NCBI RefSeq assembly: GCF_002157225.2
Contig: NZ_CP020038.1
Coordinates: 1,449,001-1,513,000, forward strand
Origin: Agarilytica rhodophyticola
GTDB lineage: Bacteria > Pseudomonadota > Gammaproteobacteria > Pseudomonadales > Cellvibrionaceae
Direction: 5' to 3'
Length of the DNA stretch: 64,000 nt
The notes beneath the pieces were generated by a model. The model did not search any database. It had not been told where the DNA came from and saw nothing but the letters and a program-made list of their open reading frames with translations. A program made the translations under genes and the position numbers. Of the stretch, positions 1 through 9,360 are shown piece by piece. Each line of letters starts with the position of its first letter. Position 1 is the first letter of the stretch.

Positions 1-182
1 TATTTTTTGCAGGTTTGGGCTTAGCACATTATGCAATTGCTAAGTCGAATATGGGGCCCAGCAGCGTGGTGGTGATGTATGTTGCCATTATTCTGTTTTT
101 ACCATTGAGCATTATCTTAATGCTGGCTGGCCTTACCGATACTTGGCTCGACTACAGACAAAAAATTCAATTTAAGCAGTAA
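1..182 (+). CDS. DUF2232-like membrane protein, C-terminal fragment
   Basis: An open frame enters from the left edge (first full codon at position 3) and stops at 180-182, giving 59 residues. The visible part holds a hydrophobic membrane segment (VVVMYVAIILFLPLSIILML) followed by a short charged cytoplasmic-looking tail. In Pseudomonas a DUF2232 integral membrane protein sits between rpsR and rplI, and both the position (33 bases before rplI, same strand) and the character fit. The identity rests mainly on this synteny because most of the gene is outside the window. Confidence 0.6.
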   Translation, partial: FFAGLGLAHYAIAKSNMGPSSVVVMYVAIILFLPLSIILMLAGLTDTWLDYRQKIQFKQ

Positions 183-215
183 TGATAATATTACTGAAAA
201 ATAGAGGAAAGCGAG

Positions 216-662
216 ATGGAAGTTATTCTACTCGAAAAAGTGGGTAAACTAGGTGGCGTTGGCGACAAAGTTAACGTTAAGTCAGGCTTTGGCCGCAACT
301 ATCTTTTGCCACAAGGTAAAGCGATATCCGCCACTGCAGATAACCTAAAAGAATTTGAAGCGCGCAGAGCAGAGCTTGAGAAAGCTGCAGCAGATAAGAA
401 AGAATCTGCTGAAATTCGCGCTCGTGAACTCGAAGAGCTTAGCGTTACTATCACTGCTAAAGCGGGTGATGAAGGCAAGTTGTTCGGTTCTGTTGGTGCA
501 CGTGATATCGCCGAAGCAATCACTGCTGCAGGCGTTGCAGTTACTAAAGCCGAAGTTAAACTGCCAGAAGGTACTTTACGTGAAATAGGTGAATATGAAA
601 TCACTTTGCAACTTCACGTAGACGTTGTACAAGCAGTTAAACTTCAAGTCGAAGCTGAGTAA
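216..662 (+). CDS. rplI: 50S ribosomal protein L9
   Basis: Large-subunit ribosomal protein L9, which binds 23S rRNA near the L1 stalk. The 148 residues match the usual bacterial length. The N-terminal domain shows the family signature: [13 protein letters not shown], then [22 protein letters not shown] charged connecting helix (about residues 45-75) follows, then the C-terminal domain containing [15 protein letters not shown]. The ATG follows a purine-rich AGAGGAAAGCGAG ribosome site. It lies downstream of the DUF2232-like gene, as in the rpsF-rpsR-rplI operon, and is closed by a strong terminator, so dnaB is transcribed separately. Confidence 0.97.
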   Translation: MEVILLEKVGKLGGVGDKVNVKSGFGRNYLLPQGKAISATADNLKEFEARRAELEKAAADKKESAEIRARELEELSVTITAKAGDEGKLFGSVGARDIAEAITAAGVAVTKAEVKLPEGTLREIGEYEITLQLHVDVVQAVKLQVEAE

Positions 663-706
663 TTGCAAATACGCTATACCCGTAGCGTTATTTCTGAGTA
701 AAATCG

Positions 707-745
707 AGCGCACTGCTGGAATAATGGCCGGCAGTGCGCTTTTTT
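707..745 (+). terminator. Rho-independent terminator after rplI
   Basis: A 13-bp stem (707-719 with 728-740, one G-U pair) built around AGCGCACTGC/GCAGTGCGCT, with an 8-base loop, runs into a T tract ending at 745. It lies 45 bases after the rplI stop. Confidence 0.9.
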
Positions 746-970
746 GCATCTTAAATATACATATCTAAGCAAAAAGTGCTTACTTTGAGGCCTACAGGCC
801 CTAAGCTACTGAAAACCTTACTGCTGTTACCATAGAAAGTTACTTTAAGAAGGCTGCAAAATTTTTTCATCGCAACCTTTTCATCGCAACTATGTGAGGA
901 AATATCCTCACAAGGCAGTACAATCAATAATACAATGCTTGCAAATATTTATACTTAAATAAAGATACGA
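746..970 (+). promoter_or_regulatory. rplI-dnaB intergenic region with a palindrome
   Basis: No gene is visible here; it must hold the dnaB promoter. A 13-base direct repeat (TTTTCATCGCAAC at 864-876 and 878-890) is followed by an 8-bp inverted repeat, TGTGAGGA (893-900) and TCCTCACA (905-912), with a 4-base loop. There is no T tract after it, so it is not a classic terminator; an operator or 5' leader hairpin for dnaB is possible. Confidence 0.4.
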
Positions 971-2380
971 ATGTCTGAGTCTGAACCCTACGATTATCCT
1001 GAAATAGAGCGCGAGCTTCACAGTGATGAAATGCCTGCTGCGGGTGTTATGCCTCACTCATTAGAAGCCGAACAGTCAGTTTTAGGCGGCCTGCTGCGTG
1101 ACTCCAGTCAATATGACGCTGTCGCTGAAGTGGTATCAGATAGTGACTTCTTTAAGCTCGGTCACAGTAAGATTTTCAGTGTCATGGCTGAGCTTATTGA
1201 ACGTGAGCAACCGATTGATGTTATTACTGTCTCTGAAGAGCTGAGCCACCGAGATGAGCTAGAGAGTGCAGGCGGCTTAGACTATATTGCTGACCTTGCT
1301 ACCCAGGTTCCTAGTAGTGCCAATGTGGTCGCCTACGCAAAAATCGTACGCGAGCGGGCGACGTTAAGGCAGTTGATCTCTGCTGCTACCGAGATCAGCC
1401 GGGCTAGCTACAACCCTGGTGGACTGGCTTCTGATGATTTGCTACAGCTGGCTGAAAAACGTGTATTAGAAATTTCTGAAGAGCGTCCTAAAGAAGGGGG
1501 CTTTGCCGACGTTAATACGCTTTTGAAGGAGACGGTTGATAAAATTGATGAGCTTTTTCGCTCTGATAGTGATATCACGGGCCTTAAAACAGGTATTAAC
1601 GAACTCGATGAGAAAACGTCAGGCTGGCAAAATGGCGAACTTATCATTCTTGCTGCTCGTCCTTCTATGGGGAAAACGGCGCTAGCATTGAACTTTGTCG
1701 AGTCCGCTATTCTTACTCAAGATCGCCCGGCATTGATCTTCAGTATGGAGATGCCGTCAGGATCTTTAGTAATGCGGATGTTGTCGTCGATGGGGCGAAT
1801 CGACCAAGGGCGTTTGCGTAATGGTAAATTGACTGAAGAGGATTGGCCAAAGCTAGAGGTTGCTGCGCGCAAGCTAAAAGATAAAAAGTTATTTATCGAC
1901 GATACCGCGGGACTAACCCCTAATGAAGTTCGTGCCCGTGTACGAAGAATCGCCAGAGAACATGGTAACCCAGGCATGATCATGCTGGATTACCTACAGC
2001 TGATGCACGTTGGCGGTGGCAGTGAGGGTAGAACTCAGGAAATATCTGAAATATCACGTGCGCTTAAGGCGCTGGCGAAAGAATATGACTGTCCAGTTAT
2101 TGCACTTTCTCAGCTTAATCGTGGTGTTGAACAACGACCCAACAAACGGCCTATGAACTCGGATTTGCGGGAATCTGGTGCCATTGAGCAGGATGCAGAC
2201 GTCATTTTATTTATCTATCGAGATGAATACTACAATGAAGAAAGCCCGGATAAAGGGATTGCAGAATTAATTATCGGTAAGCAACGTAATGGTGAAATAG
2301 GTACATGTAGAGCTGCTTTTGTGGGGAAATTTACCCGCTTTGATAATCTCGCTCCAGAATATTTCCAAGGCCCCCAATAA
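971..2380 (+). CDS. dnaB: Replicative DNA helicase DnaB
   Basis: Hexameric 5'-3' helicase that unwinds DNA ahead of the replisome. At 469 residues it has the normal DnaB length. The N-terminal primase-interacting domain (about 25-130, PHSLEAEQSVLGGLL) is followed by the RecA-like domain, with Walker A ARPSMGKTA at about 229-237, Walker B region MIMLDYLQLM, and the DnaB motifs SQLNRGVEQR and DLRESGAIEQDAD. The rplI-dnaB order is conserved in gammaproteobacteria. No intein or frame disruption is present. The ribosome site before the ATG is weak. Confidence 0.97.
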   Translation: MSESEPYDYPEIERELHSDEMPAAGVMPHSLEAEQSVLGGLLRDSSQYDAVAEVVSDSDFFKLGHSKIFSVMAELIEREQPIDVITVSEELSHRDELESAGGLDYIADLATQVPSSANVVAYAKIVRERATLRQLISAATEISRASYNPGGLASDDLLQLAEKRVLEISEERPKEGGFADVNTLLKETVDKIDELFRSDSDITGLKTGINELDEKTSGWQNGELIILAARPSMGKTALALNFVESAILTQDRPALIFSMEMPSGSLVMRMLSSMGRIDQGRLRNGKLTEEDWPKLEVAARKLKDKKLFIDDTAGLTPNEVRARVRRIAREHGNPGMIMLDYLQLMHVGGGSEGRTQEISEISRALKALAKEYDCPVIALSQLNRGVEQRPNKRPMNSDLRESGAIEQDADVILFIYRDEYYNEESPDKGIAELIIGKQRNGEIGTCRAAFVGKFTRFDNLAPEYFQGPQ

Positions 2381-2467
2381 GTTCCGACGAAAAGGCTTTT
2401 TTAAAGCTTGTGCGTTGCAGTGCAGCAGATTATTATTCTGCTGTATAACCACTGTTCAGGACATATC

Positions 2468-3316
2468 ATGCAAGTTTTTCATCAAATAAAAAGCGTGCGA
2501 GAAGCACTTCAGCAAGCAAAAAATGAAGGTAAAAAAGTTGGCTTTGTGCCCACGATGGGCAACCTTCATAATGCCCATCTGGCGCTGGTGAAAACAGCAC
2601 AAAACTATGCAGATATTGTGGTGTGCAGTATTTTTGTCAACCGCCTGCAATTTGGCTTAAATGAAGATTGGGACAAATACCCGCGCACTCTGGAAAATGA
2701 TATTCAAAAGCTAAAAAGTGTTGGCTGCCATATATTGTTCTGCCCTGAAGAGCAGGAAATATACCCCAACGGGATGGATGCACAAACCCGTGTTATTGTA
2801 CCTTCGATGGCTGATGTTCTTTGCGGCGCGAGCCGCCCTGGCCATTTTGAAGGGGTCACTACAGTTGTTTCTAAGTTATTTCACATTGTCCAACCTAATA
2901 TTGCGGTTTTTGGCCTTAAGGACTTTCAGCAACTGGCGATTATCCGACGCATGACTGAAGATTTATGTATTCCTGTTGAAGTTATTGCAGGTGATATTGT
3001 GCGTGAAGACGATGGCTTGGCAATGAGCTCACGCAATACTTTTATCACTGCTAAAGAGCGTCCTAAAGCTAATCAGCTGCACCTGAGTTTAAAATGGGTG
3101 TGTGAGCAAATAAATCAAGGAGAAAAAGATTTTCAGCTATTGGAAAACGAAGCAAAAGCACAAATAAGTGCAGCGGGCTTTCGTCCAGATTATTTTAATG
3201 TGTGCAACAGTAAAACCCTTGCACCAGCAGCTAACGACGATAAATATATTACTGTTCTCGGTGCCATGTATACCCAGGGTGCTAGGCTTATCGACAATAT
3301 TTCTCTTGAATTATAA
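2468..3316 (+). CDS. panC: Pantothenate synthetase
   Basis: Condenses pantoate and beta-alanine with ATP hydrolysis to give pantothenate (coenzyme A pathway). The ATG at 2468 gives 282 residues, the usual length; an upstream in-frame start at 2408 would add 20 residues of unlikely sequence, while a CAGGA sits just before 2468. Family motifs are present: [10 protein letters not shown] (the HIGH-like nucleotide site), [22 protein letters not shown] and SSRN. Compared with common PanC proteins, some positions are unusual (LHNAHLAL instead of LHEGHLSL; GLKDFQQ instead of GEKDYQQ), so it is a divergent member. panB and panD are not adjacent. Confidence 0.92.
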   Translation: MQVFHQIKSVREALQQAKNEGKKVGFVPTMGNLHNAHLALVKTAQNYADIVVCSIFVNRLQFGLNEDWDKYPRTLENDIQKLKSVGCHILFCPEEQEIYPNGMDAQTRVIVPSMADVLCGASRPGHFEGVTTVVSKLFHIVQPNIAVFGLKDFQQLAIIRRMTEDLCIPVEVIAGDIVREDDGLAMSSRNTFITAKERPKANQLHLSLKWVCEQINQGEKDFQLLENEAKAQISAAGFRPDYFNVCNSKTLAPAANDDKYITVLGAMYTQGARLIDNISLEL

Positions 3317-3927
3317 ACACTTAATTATCCACATACACAGTGCCCTTATTTTTACGTTAATACAATGGGCACTTGTTCTTGCATCTATTCTTACGGCGTA
3401 TAAATTATTTTCTTAAGCATTAAAATACTTACTTGTTTATGCGAATCAATACAGTTATTTTTTTCAAAATGATGGGTGTTCGGGGAGTGAAGATTAATTG
3501 ATAATTTATTTTTATAAATATTATATTGAGCTTCACAGTAAAGTGATGTTAAGTCTTATCGATAAAATTATTATAATACCTGGGAGGTTGTGTCGGTTTA
3601 CTTTACAGGTTTTTGTTGGGAAAATTTTTTGGCTTTTAACGGGGTATTCGAGCTAGAGCTTGGTAACATTTATTTCTACCACAGTACTTATTAAATCCTG
3701 TTGCTGATAAATATAAAATATTAAATAAAAACTGTTCTTTTGCGCTTTTTCGTTAACCCTCCCGCTTCATAAATATGTCATAATATAGGCCGCGATGGCG
3801 AAATTTTATGCTGCCGCTTTGTAACCGTTAGCGTGTAATTCGCCATCAAATTTGTCGTTTATTTCCTTTATTGGGCTTGGCGAAAAATGCTTTAAGTGAG
3901 TAGATTTTGAGGGTTTGGAAAACTGAT
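3317..3927. promoter_or_regulatory. AT-rich intergenic region ahead of the T6SS island
   Basis: About 600 bases with no credible gene, markedly AT-rich in the first 450 bases. An inverted repeat GATGGCGAA (3794-3802) and TTCGCCATC (3839-3847) lies 80-130 bases before vgrG and could be an operator or leader hairpin. The promoter of the first effector module should be here. This is also the left boundary between housekeeping genes and the island. Confidence 0.4.
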
Positions 3928-5910
3928 ATGGCACACTATACTAAGGAACATCGTTTAATCAATATCACTGACTTTTCTTTAGGCAAAGATAGCTTATTGA
4001 TTAGCGGGTTCAAGGGAACAGAATATTTATCCAGGCCCTTTGAATTTGAGATTACGGTTTTATCCACAAACCTGGAGATTCAACCAGAAGATGTTGTGGG
4101 TAAAGATGTCACAGTGACCATTCAAAATGCTCAACAAAGGCCGTTTCATGGTTTTATTGTAAGCTTTGTTTTTGGTGAAATAAAAGCAGATGATTTGCGC
4201 GAATATAAGTTGACTATGGTGCCGTGGTTGTGGTTTTTAACCCAAACCAACGACCATCGTATTTTTCAACATCAGAATACTAAAGAAATAGTTTCAACAA
4301 TATTTAATGATCTTGGTTTTACCGATTTTGAATTCCGTGCAGAAGGTGGCGAGAAAAGAGAATATTGTATTCAGCACAACGAGAGTGACTTTCACTTTAT
4401 TTCTCGCCTGTTAGAAGAAGATGGTATCAGTTATTACTTTAAGCATGAAAATAGCAAACATCAGCTGGTATTGGTAGATCAAAAACATTCCTATGATCCA
4501 TGTGCTGAGTCTGCTTTGGAATATTCTCACGGTAGCAACCCCAATGCGCAGATTCATAGCTGGCAGCATCAGCATAATTTTCGCAAAGGGCGTTGGGCTT
4601 TAAATGACTATGATTTTAAAACTCCGGATAAAGATTTAAAAACAGATATTTCCACTGTTAGTACCTTTGAGAATAATAGCCGCTACGAACACTATGAATA
4701 CCCAGCTTTGTATGGCAAAGCCCTTGGGCGTGAACTGGTAAAAAAACGCATGGAAGCAGAAGAAAGTACACGTAATATCGTGATAGGAGGTAGCAATTAC
4801 AGTTCCTTATATGCCGGTGGTCGATTTAGCCTGACTAAGCATACGACTAAGAAAGAAAAGGGTGATTATATTCTTACAAGCGTTACCCATGAAGCTTACG
4901 ATAACACTTATACCTCTGGAGAAGAAGGTCAGCTGGGTTACGACAATAGTTTCACCTGTATTCCTGCCGATGTTCATATTCGTCCTACCGTGCTACATAA
5001 GCGTCCAGTGATGCGAGGCTCGCAAACGGCTGAGGTGGTTGGCCCTGCGGGTGAAGAGATATATGTCGATGAATTTGGTCGAATCAAAGTACAATTTATC
5101 TGGGATCGCGAAGGTAAAAAAAACGAGAACAGCACCTGTTTTATGCGGGTATCTCAAACCTGGGCAGGCAATAAATGGGGTGCGTCGTTTATTCCTCGCA
5201 TAGGCCATGAAGTTATTGTTGATTTTTTTGATGGTGATCCAGACAGACCTTATATTAGTGGCTCGGTTTACAATGGCAAAAACAGGCCGCCTTATACCTC
5301 AAAAACTCAAAGTGGTATTAAAACTCGCTCTACCAAAGGTGGTACGGCAGATAACTACAATGAAATTCGTTTCGACGACAAAAAAGGTTCTGAGCAAATT
5401 TATGTCCATGCTGAAAAAAATATGGATACTCAGATTGAAAATAACGAGACTTTAACCGTTGATAACGATCGCACCAAAACAGTAAAACATGATGAAAACT
5501 CTTTTATCAATCATGATCGTCATAAAACTGTCGATAACGACCAGTCTGAGACTATTGGTAAAAATAAGTCTATCGATGTAGGTAACAACCATACCGAAAA
5601 TATCGGCAAGAATGTATCGATAGATGTAGGTGAAAATCATACCGAAACTATCGGCAAAAATATGACCATCACCGTGCGCAAAGATCTGAAAGAAACGGTC
5701 GAAGGCAATTACACCGAAGCTGTTACAGAACATTATAAATTTCGTTCGAAAACTATCACTATGGATGCTGACGATCAGATTATTATCCAAACCGGTGCTG
5801 CAAAAATTATGATGAAGAACAATGGTGACATTACCATTAGCGGTAAAACCATTAATGTTAAAGGTTCTAGTGACATCATTATTAAAGGTAGTAAAGTATC
5901 CTCTAATTAA
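3928..5910 (+). CDS. vgrG: T6SS spike protein VgrG (copy 1)
   Basis: Trimeric spike protein that caps the Hcp tube and carries effectors out through the T6SS. It has 660 residues from the ATG. The N-terminal gp27-like part (about 10-340, FKGTEYLSRPFEFEI) is followed by the gp5-like OB fold (about 365-460, EIYVDEFGRIKVQF, WAGNKWGASFIPRIGHEV, DFFDGDPDRPYISGSVYNG), then a C-terminal beta-helix of repeated N-x-T-x-x-I/V-G units and a DUF2345-like tip. A TTG seven codons upstream (3907) is also in frame; the ATG was chosen because GGAAAA is well spaced before it and the second copy has the same arrangement. The N-terminal two thirds is very similar to the copy at 16318. It heads effector module 1. 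Confidence 0.95.
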   Translation: MAHYTKEHRLINITDFSLGKDSLLISGFKGTEYLSRPFEFEITVLSTNLEIQPEDVVGKDVTVTIQNAQQRPFHGFIVSFVFGEIKADDLREYKLTMVPWLWFLTQTNDHRIFQHQNTKEIVSTIFNDLGFTDFEFRAEGGEKREYCIQHNESDFHFISRLLEEDGISYYFKHENSKHQLVLVDQKHSYDPCAESALEYSHGSNPNAQIHSWQHQHNFRKGRWALNDYDFKTPDKDLKTDISTVSTFENNSRYEHYEYPALYGKALGRELVKKRMEAEESTRNIVIGGSNYSSLYAGGRFSLTKHTTKKEKGDYILTSVTHEAYDNTYTSGEEGQLGYDNSFTCIPADVHIRPTVLHKRPVMRGSQTAEVVGPAGEEIYVDEFGRIKVQFIWDREGKKNENSTCFMRVSQTWAGNKWGASFIPRIGHEVIVDFFDGDPDRPYISGSVYNGKNRPPYTSKTQSGIKTRSTKGGTADNYNEIRFDDKKGSEQIYVHAEKNMDTQIENNETLTVDNDRTKTVKHDENSFINHDRHKTVDNDQSETIGKNKSIDVGNNHTENIGKNVSIDVGENHTETIGKNMTITVRKDLKETVEGNYTEAVTEHYKFRSKTITMDADDQIIIQTGAAKIMMKNNGDITISGKTINVKGSSDIIIKGSKVSSN

Positions 5911-5946
5911 TTTCCGTACGGACAGTATTATGAGCGCTAAATTACT

Positions 5947-6555
5947 ATGAGCGATGATATACAGCACAAAGATGACATTGATCCTTTTGCTATGGCAAAC
6001 GATGAAGAAGACGTTGCTTTGGAATCTTCTGGCAAAATTTTACCTGGAGATGTATTGATAGGATCTTTTATCGGTTTTGATGAACATCATCGGCCCTTGG
6101 TGCAATATCAATTCGATCAGGTCACAGATAAGCCGGCGTCAATACCAGCAGTCTCCACAATTAATTTGCAGCAACAACATGTTGGTATGCAAGTGGCGTT
6201 AATGTTTGTGAACCAGGATATTCGTCAACCCATTGTTATGGGAATTGTGCGCAGCACATTAATGAACTTGCTTGATAATATAAAAGTTGCGCAGCCTGAA
6301 ATGAGTACACCAGTTGAATTGGAACAACAGCGTCATGAGGAGGTGAATCCCCCTATGCAAGAGCAGTTGCAAGAACAAGTGCTGGTCGATGGCAAGCAGG
6401 TCACCATCGAAGCACAAGAAAACATTGTGTTACGTTGTGGTGAATCCAGCATAACCTTAACAAAATCCGGCAAGATTATGATTAGGGGCAATTACTTACT
6501 CAATCGCTCGACGGGAGTCAATCGTATTCTTGGTGGTTCAGTCCAAGTAAATTAG
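5947..6555 (+). CDS. DUF6484-type VgrG-associated protein
   Basis: 202 residues. After an acidic N-terminus, residues about 35-100 (GDVLIGSFIGFDEHHRPLV ... IRQPIVMGIVRS) form a small beta domain of the DUF6484 type found beside vgrG genes. A Gln/Glu-rich linker follows, then a C-terminal stretch (ITLTKSGKIMIRGNYLLNRS) that resembles the tip of VgrG C-terminal beta-helices. It lies 36 bases after vgrG and before the DUF2169 gene. A role as accessory spike or adaptor for the downstream effector is inferred from position; no catalytic motif is visible. Confidence 0.75.
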   Translation: MSDDIQHKDDIDPFAMANDEEDVALESSGKILPGDVLIGSFIGFDEHHRPLVQYQFDQVTDKPASIPAVSTINLQQQHVGMQVALMFVNQDIRQPIVMGIVRSTLMNLLDNIKVAQPEMSTPVELEQQRHEEVNPPMQEQLQEQVLVDGKQVTIEAQENIVLRCGESSITLTKSGKIMIRGNYLLNRSTGVNRILGGSVQVN

Positions 6556-6607
6556 GCTGCTGAGATAGCAATGTGATGAAGCACGAGGTAATTTTTTAAA
6601 AAAACCT

Positions 6608-7600
6608 ATGTTACAGCTGGATAATCGCACACCTTTTAGTGCAAGTATGGCGACTTTTCCCGATGAATCTGGAATTGATACCTTATATGTCAATGTTAAG
6701 GCTCGTTTTCAGTTCAAAACTAATTGGGTATTGTGTGATGAGCAGTTGCCGCCGCAGCAATTCGATGAATACCTAGCAGAGCCTGGTCAATCAAGTATTA
6801 CCCTCGCTTCCGACTTCCATACAGGCAAAGCCGCTACTGATATTATTATGCTGGGCGCGGCCTGCGCCAAAGACGGTAAAGCTGTAAGAGGTCTTGATGT
6901 TACCCTTGAAGTTGGTAAACGGCGCAAGGCAGTTCGGGTATTTGGTGATCGTCAATGGCATCAAGGTGAAATAACCCCGCCGCAAGCTTTCCACTCAATG
7001 CCGCTCGTCTACGAACGTGCTTATGGTGGTCAGCATGTAGAAGAAGGGCGTGTCATTAGCGCAGAAGTGCGTAATCCTGTGGGGTTGGGATATCTTGGTG
7101 AGCGCAATGAGAGTGTGTTAGATGGTACTGCTTTACCGAATCTTGAAGACCCTCAACAGCTGATTCGTTCGCCCAAGGACACGCCAGCACCGACATGTTT
7201 TGCTTTTGTGGCCCCTAATTGGCACCCGCGTACTAACTATGCGGGTACCTATGACGATACTTGGCGTTTACAGCGTGCGCCTTTTTTGCCAGAAGATTTT
7301 AATAAGCGCTTCCTTAACTGCGCCCACCAAGATCTCATCTATCCGGGTTTTATCCAAGGGGGAGAATCGGTGAGCATTAGCAATATGCACCCGCAAGGGG
7401 AGATTCACTGCCAGCTGCCCACCGTGTCGCTGGCGTGTCGTGTTGATGTTAACAATGAAGCTAAGCAGATAGCTTTTAATATGGAAACGCTAACGATTGA
7501 ACCCAATCAAAAATTGTTTTCCATGAGCTGGAAAGCGGCCTATCGCTGCGATAAAAAATTAACAAAAATTAAACAGGCCACCGTTTATTTAAATCGGTAA
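6608..7600 (+). CDS. DUF2169 T6SS adaptor/chaperone (copy 1)
   Basis: 330 residues of the DUF2169 family, which acts as a chaperone-adaptor that loads DUF4150-containing effectors onto VgrG (the known example is the gene next to tde2 in Agrobacterium tumefaciens). Visible family landmarks are the start DNRTPFSAS, DGKAVRGLDVTLEVG, MPLVYERAYGG, RNPVGLGYLG and TYDDTWRLQRAPFLPEDF. It is followed directly by the matching DUF4150 gene. A second, more diverged DUF2169 protein is at 18432. Cytoplasmic; no enzyme activity is expected. Confidence 0.9.
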   Translation: MLQLDNRTPFSASMATFPDESGIDTLYVNVKARFQFKTNWVLCDEQLPPQQFDEYLAEPGQSSITLASDFHTGKAATDIIMLGAACAKDGKAVRGLDVTLEVGKRRKAVRVFGDRQWHQGEITPPQAFHSMPLVYERAYGGQHVEEGRVISAEVRNPVGLGYLGERNESVLDGTALPNLEDPQQLIRSPKDTPAPTCFAFVAPNWHPRTNYAGTYDDTWRLQRAPFLPEDFNKRFLNCAHQDLIYPGFIQGGESVSISNMHPQGEIHCQLPTVSLACRVDVNNEAKQIAFNMETLTIEPNQKLFSMSWKAAYRCDKKLTKIKQATVYLNR

Positions 7601-7653
7601 TTAAATTGAAGGCCGCGAGCTAAACCACGGAAAAACCAAGGAGAGCCACCTAC

Positions 7654-8034
7654 ATGGCACAAACCACATTTGCAAATGGCAGAGGCATTGTTCACAAGGG
7701 CAGTGGCGGTAAAAGTATTGTCTTTCCTGATGTTTGTAAAACACCAGTAGGCTCGGCCATTGTGCCCATACCTTACCCAAATTTAGGGCAGGCCAGTGAC
7801 ACCACCAAAGGGCCGAAAACGGTGAAAACAGATAAACAAATGCCGATGGTAAAAACTGCAGTCTATAGCAAGAGTAGCGGTGATGAACCCGGTGTGCAAA
7901 AAGGCGTAGTCAGCGGTACGCAAAAATCTGAATGTGAATTTATGATGTACTCCCCCGATGTTAAATTTGAAGGCAAAAATGTCTGCCGACTGGGTGATCC
8001 TTTATTTCACAATAAAAAGAATATTGTGGGTTAA
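7654..8034 (+). CDS. DUF4150 PAAR-like tip protein
   Basis: 126 residues; a stand-alone PAAR-like (DUF4150) protein expected to sharpen the VgrG spike and connect cargo to it. The signature region is DVCKTPVGSAIVPIPYPNLG near the N-terminus, with later CEFMMYSPDVKFEGKNVCRLGDP. A strong ribosome site (AAGGAG) precedes the ATG. It lies between the DUF2169 adaptor and the TIGR02270-like gene, so the tip, its chaperone and the downstream phospholipase probably form one delivery set. Confidence 0.92.
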   Translation: MAQTTFANGRGIVHKGSGGKSIVFPDVCKTPVGSAIVPIPYPNLGQASDTTKGPKTVKTDKQMPMVKTAVYSKSSGDEPGVQKGVVSGTQKSECEFMMYSPDVKFEGKNVCRLGDPLFHNKKNIVG

Positions 8035-8046
8035 ACAGCTTTATCC

Positions 8047-9360
8047 ATGAGAAATACACCTACATCCATTCACGGTTATTTTCGAGAAGTTTTCGAACAG
8101 TCTGTCGATAACGCGTCGTTTTTATGGCTGCTGCGGGCAACGGCACTGGTACAACCTCACTACTTACCGGCTGAGCTAATCGAGCTGGAAGATCGTATCC
8201 AGAATAATCTCAATGCCCTGCATACCACCTCCACCGAGGATGCCTGGGAGATTTGTAAAGCGGGTTTGGAATGGCGTCAGGCCGGGGAGGTATTTACTGC
8301 CGCTATCTTTGCTTTTCGCAGTCTTGAAGTTAAGCGTATACAACAGGTAGTCGAGACCGCTTTTAGCCATGACAATGCCTTAAAAGGCTTAATTTCAGCC
8401 CTGGCTTGGCTGCCGGCAAAGTTTGTTGATCCCTGGTTAGATAGATTTATTAAGAGCAAAGACCTGGATCATAAATACCTAGCGATTGCTGTTTACAGTG
8501 CGAGACGACAAGATCCGGGGCCTATTTTGTTTGAGCTGCTCCAGCGCGAGGACTGCCTCGCCCACAGCCAGTTTCACGCCAGGGCTATGCGTCTTATTGG
8601 CGAGTTAAAACTAAAAGCCTTGATGCCTGCCATTAATGCCGGGGTTGATGCCAGCGACGAAGCTGTCGCATTTTGGGCGCGCTGGTCGGCCTTACTACTT
8701 GGCAATAGGCATATGCTTGAAGTACTAGAGCCGACCGTGGTAACAGCTAACCCCTTCCAACAGCAGGCGATTGATATTGTCATGCGTTGCGTCAGTGCTG
8801 AGCAGGGGCGACGCCTGGTCTCGGCCCTATCTAGTAATAAAGGGCCTAGTAATAAAGAGCCTGCAAATAAAAAACTTAAGCGTGCCACCATTAATGCCTG
8901 TAGCGTTTTTGGCGATCCCCAAGTGGTGCCTTGGTTGCTGCAAACCATGGAACATCTGCCTTTTGCCCGCATCGCTGGTGCGGCCTTTACCCATATTACG
9001 GGTATCTATCTAGAGGAAAATGACCTGGCCATCGATGTGCCGGATATTGCCGCCATCGTCCCCAATGATGACCCTCAAGACGAGGATGTCAGCTTAGATC
9101 CAGATGAAAATCTGCCCTGGCCCAATGTTGAGAAACTGAAAGTGCTATGGCAGCAGTACGGCCAACAATATGCTAGCGGTAAGCGTTACTTTTTAGGCAA
9201 AGCTATCACACCGGAACTGCTGCAACAGCAGCTACAACAAGGTTACCAGGCCCATCGCCACAGCGCGGCAATGGAGCTGGCCTTGCTCGACCCCAGTTGT
9301 ATCTTGCCTAATGTCAAGGCTCGGCTAGGAAAAGCTTTAGAGGGAGGCGCAGATGTTTGA
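8047..9360 (+). CDS. TIGR02270-like T6SS-associated protein
   Basis: 437 residues, mostly helical and resembling the TIGR02270 family (HEAT-like repeats) seen in effector loci of Pseudomonas, Myxococcus and others. Helical repeat character is visible across about residues 90-300 (for example HARAMRLIGELKLKALMPAI and AFWARWSALLLGNRHMLEVL). There is no signal peptide or catalytic motif. It starts 12 bases after the PAAR-like gene, and its end overlaps the next gene by 8 bases, implying translational coupling with the ketosynthase-like protein. A scaffold or effector-handling role is inferred from context only. Confidence 0.7.
   Translation: MRNTPTSIHGYFREVFEQSVDNASFLWLLRATALVQPHYLPAELIELEDRIQNNLNALHTTSTEDAWEICKAGLEWRQAGEVFTAAIFAFRSLEVKRIQQVVETAFSHDNALKGLISALAWLPAKFVDPWLDRFIKSKDLDHKYLAIAVYSARRQDPGPILFELLQREDCLAHSQFHARAMRLIGELKLKALMPAINAGVDASDEAVAFWARWSALLLGNRHMLEVLEPTVVTANPFQQQAIDIVMRCVSAEQGRRLVSALSSNKGPSNKEPANKKLKRATINACSVFGDPQVVPWLLQTMEHLPFARIAGAAFTHITGIYLEENDLAIDVPDIAAIVPNDDPQDEDVSLDPDENLPWPNVEKLKVLWQQYGQQYASGKRYFLGKAITPELLQQQLQQGYQAHRHSAAMELALLDPSCILPNVKARLGKALEGGADV

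Noticed and set aside
3317-3927. Possible mobile-element boundary of the island
   Set aside because: No integrase, tRNA, insertion-sequence ends or flanking direct repeats could be found here or at 25433-25755.
5452-5967. Long minus-strand open frame (171 residues)
   Set aside because: It lies antisense to the repetitive end of vgrG copy 1 and the start of the next gene; it has no ribosome site or family features.
8574-8972. Minus-strand open frame of 132 residues
   Set aside because: Antisense to the TIGR02270-like gene, with no recognisable domain.
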